44,678 bases of DNA from JAVWJP01 sp036638975. GTDB lineage: Bacteria > Bacillota > Clostridia > Oscillospirales > Ruminococcaceae. The notes under the pieces were generated by a model. The model made no database searches. It was not told the origin of the DNA and saw nothing but the letters and a program-made list of their open reading frames with translations. Location: positions 1 to 44,678 of the forward strand of contig JAVWJP010000018.1 in assembly GCA_036638975.1 (NCBI GenBank), in the 5' to 3' direction. Position numbers and translations under genes: made by a program. How positions within the stretch are numbered: the first letter of the stretch is position 1; each line of letters opens with the position of its first letter. Shown piece after piece: positions 43,935-44,678 of the stretch.

Positions 43935-44027
43935 AAGCTTTACAAATTTAGCACTAAGGTTAAGCAGTAGAATTTTTCGTTCTCTCGCCGTCACCACACA
44001 GCTTAAACAGCTTGCGGAAAGGGGGTT

Positions 44028-44083
44028 ATTAGGGGGGAACGAATCAGCAGACAAAGGAGTTTGCAGCGAAGTTCCCCACTAAT
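44028..44083. repeat. Imperfect inverted repeat
   Basis: ATTAG plus GGGGAAC (44028-44040) pairs with GTTCCCC plus CTAAT (44071-44083), twelve base pairs with one mismatch and a 30-base loop. It starts the cluster of palindromes at the right end of the window. Confidence 0.75.
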
Positions 44084-44095
44084 CGGGCTTTTCTC

Positions 44096-44125
44096 GTCAA
44101 TCTTTTGCCCGAACAAAAGATTGAC
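44096..44125. repeat. Perfect 12-bp inverted repeat
   Basis: GTCAATCTTTTG (44096-44107) and CAAAAGATTGAC (44114-44125) are perfect inverted arms around the loop CCCGAA. There is no flanking T-tract and no gene end close by, so it does not look like an ordinary terminator. Confidence 0.88.
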
Positions 44126-44132
44126 TCGACGT

Positions 44133-44150
44133 GCGGGAGCGAAATCCCGC
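44133..44150. repeat. 6-bp GC-rich hairpin
   Basis: GCGGGA (44133-44138) and TCCCGC (44145-44150) pair around the loop GCGAAA, directly after the 12-bp inverted repeat. Confidence 0.7.
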
Positions 44151-44193
44151 GATAAAAATCAGTTTATTTTTTTGATATAATTTTTGTGTCTGT

Positions 44194-44208
44194 GCCCGCC
44201 GCGCGGGC
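44194..44208. repeat. GCCCGC hairpin overlapping the repeat core
   Basis: GCCCGC (44194-44199) and GCGGGC (44203-44208) pair around a 3-base loop. The element overlaps a third partial copy of the direct-repeat core, GCCGCGCGGGCTTTGC. Confidence 0.7.
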
Positions 44209-44284
44209 TTTGCAGTTTAGTGCTAATATAGCAGGCATAAAATATTTTTTAGTACGGTTTCGTCGTCTAAAGCCGCCGACAATG

Positions 44285-44310
44285 TTTCTTTTGTTGTACG
44301 ACAAAAGAAA
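44285..44310. repeat. Perfect 10-bp inverted repeat
   Basis: TTTCTTTTGT (44285-44294) and ACAAAAGAAA (44301-44310) are perfect inverted arms around TGTACG. The arms resemble those at 44096-44125 in sharing a CTTTTG/CAAAAG core. Confidence 0.88.
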
Positions 44311-44543
44311 GTATTGAAAAGAAAAACGTACAGGGCTGCCGCCCTTGACCTGCTTTTATAAATTCTGCATATCAATCTGAGTTGCTCGGCAAAACCGTGT
44401 CAAGTCGCCGCACACCAAGCCTTAAAAGTATGCACGGCTCCGTGACGCTGTTTTGCCCTGTGCTATGCGCGGACAACATAGAACGTTGTCCTTTTGCCGG
44501 TTACTTCTTTTTCGGATAGAACGTACAAGCTTTTAGTACTTTG

Positions 44544-44678
44544 GCAAGCTTGTTCCGGGTTCCCTCGCGGGTGTTCTTTTAGGCACTAAGCTTAAAGAGA
44601 AATGCCGCCGCGCGGGCTTTGCCTTTAAAATCAGATTAAATCTTATCCGCGCGGAATATGCCTTTTGCAGTTTACAAC
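44544..44678. repeat. 135-bp direct repeat, copy 2 (runs to window edge)
   Basis: This copy matches 43800-43934 with two substitutions. Because it reaches the last base of the window, the true repeat may be longer and further copies may follow. The near identity suggests recent duplication or sequence conservation. Confidence 0.93.

Larger units (their letters stand above)
43659..44678. other. Gene-free region rich in repeats and palindromes
   Basis: No convincing coding frame, tRNA or known RNA family was found in these 1020 bases. It contains a 135-bp direct repeat in two copies and at least five inverted repeats, listed separately. The second repeat copy runs to the window edge, so the region probably continues to the right. 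Confidence 0.75.

Noticed and set aside
43659..44678. CRISPR array in the repeat-rich right end
   Set aside because: The repeats are two 135-base copies far apart and unrelated palindromes, not short regularly spaced repeats, and no cas gene is present.

Overview
The window looks like chromosomal DNA of an anaerobic, probably spore-forming member of the Clostridia, most likely Oscillospirales. The clues are sigma-A promoters, strong Shine-Dalgarno sites with some TTG and GTG starts, a ClpE-type ATPase behind a CIRCE-like operator, an ECF module, DUF5711 and DUF1653 proteins, a SpoIIQ-like protein, and a probable Re-type citrate synthase beside an NAD-type isocitrate dehydrogenase. The order assignment is inference from gene content. 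No prophage, transposase, CRISPR array or rRNA gene is visible.

Layout. 1-330: two minus-strand tRNAs (Arg-TCT, Gly-TCC) with a direct repeat that copies the tRNA-Arg 3' end. 471-2918: clpE with a CIRCE-like operator. 2924-13348: a long minus-strand run from one good promoter, ruvC-ruvA-ruvB-glmM-rRNA methyltransferase-ecfA1-ecfA2-ecfT-truA-DUF5711-cvpA-pgsA, joining Holliday-junction processing, cell-wall precursor synthesis, RNA modification, vitamin uptake and phospholipid synthesis. 13421-17821: a divergent two-gene exporter operon, an ATPase and a 1183-residue FtsX-type permease with coiled-coil inserts.

17821-26794: exoA; then a divergent MacA/MacB-like locus. On the minus strand are an ATPase, a surface-anchored protein with a Ser-rich linker and a permease; on the plus strand are a membrane-fusion protein, a second permease, a GNAT acetyltransferase and a TtcA-family tRNA thiolase. 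26801-33481: the complete phosphate-starvation module pstS-pstC-pstA-pstB-phoU-phoB-phoR, with three 11-bp-phased Pho boxes in front of pstS.

33678-39165: a SpoIIQ-like M23 protein, an orphan MacB-type ATPase and a NUDIX hydrolase with abutting divergent promoters, tadA, a CPBP-family membrane protein that has lost all its expected catalytic residues, and a TIM-barrel-like protein of unknown function. 39174-43658: isocitrate dehydrogenase and probable Re-citrate synthase (the oxidative route to 2-oxoglutarate and glutamate), an amidohydrolase and a DUF1653 protein. 43659-44678: a 1-kb gene-free stretch with a 135-bp direct repeat and several strong inverted repeats.

Most of the window is ordinary housekeeping DNA. 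The parts most worth a second look are the one-ATPase/two-permease exporter locus, the pseudo-protease, the FtsX permease with ADG-rich coiled coils, the Re-citrate synthase pair and the palindromic repeat region at the right end.
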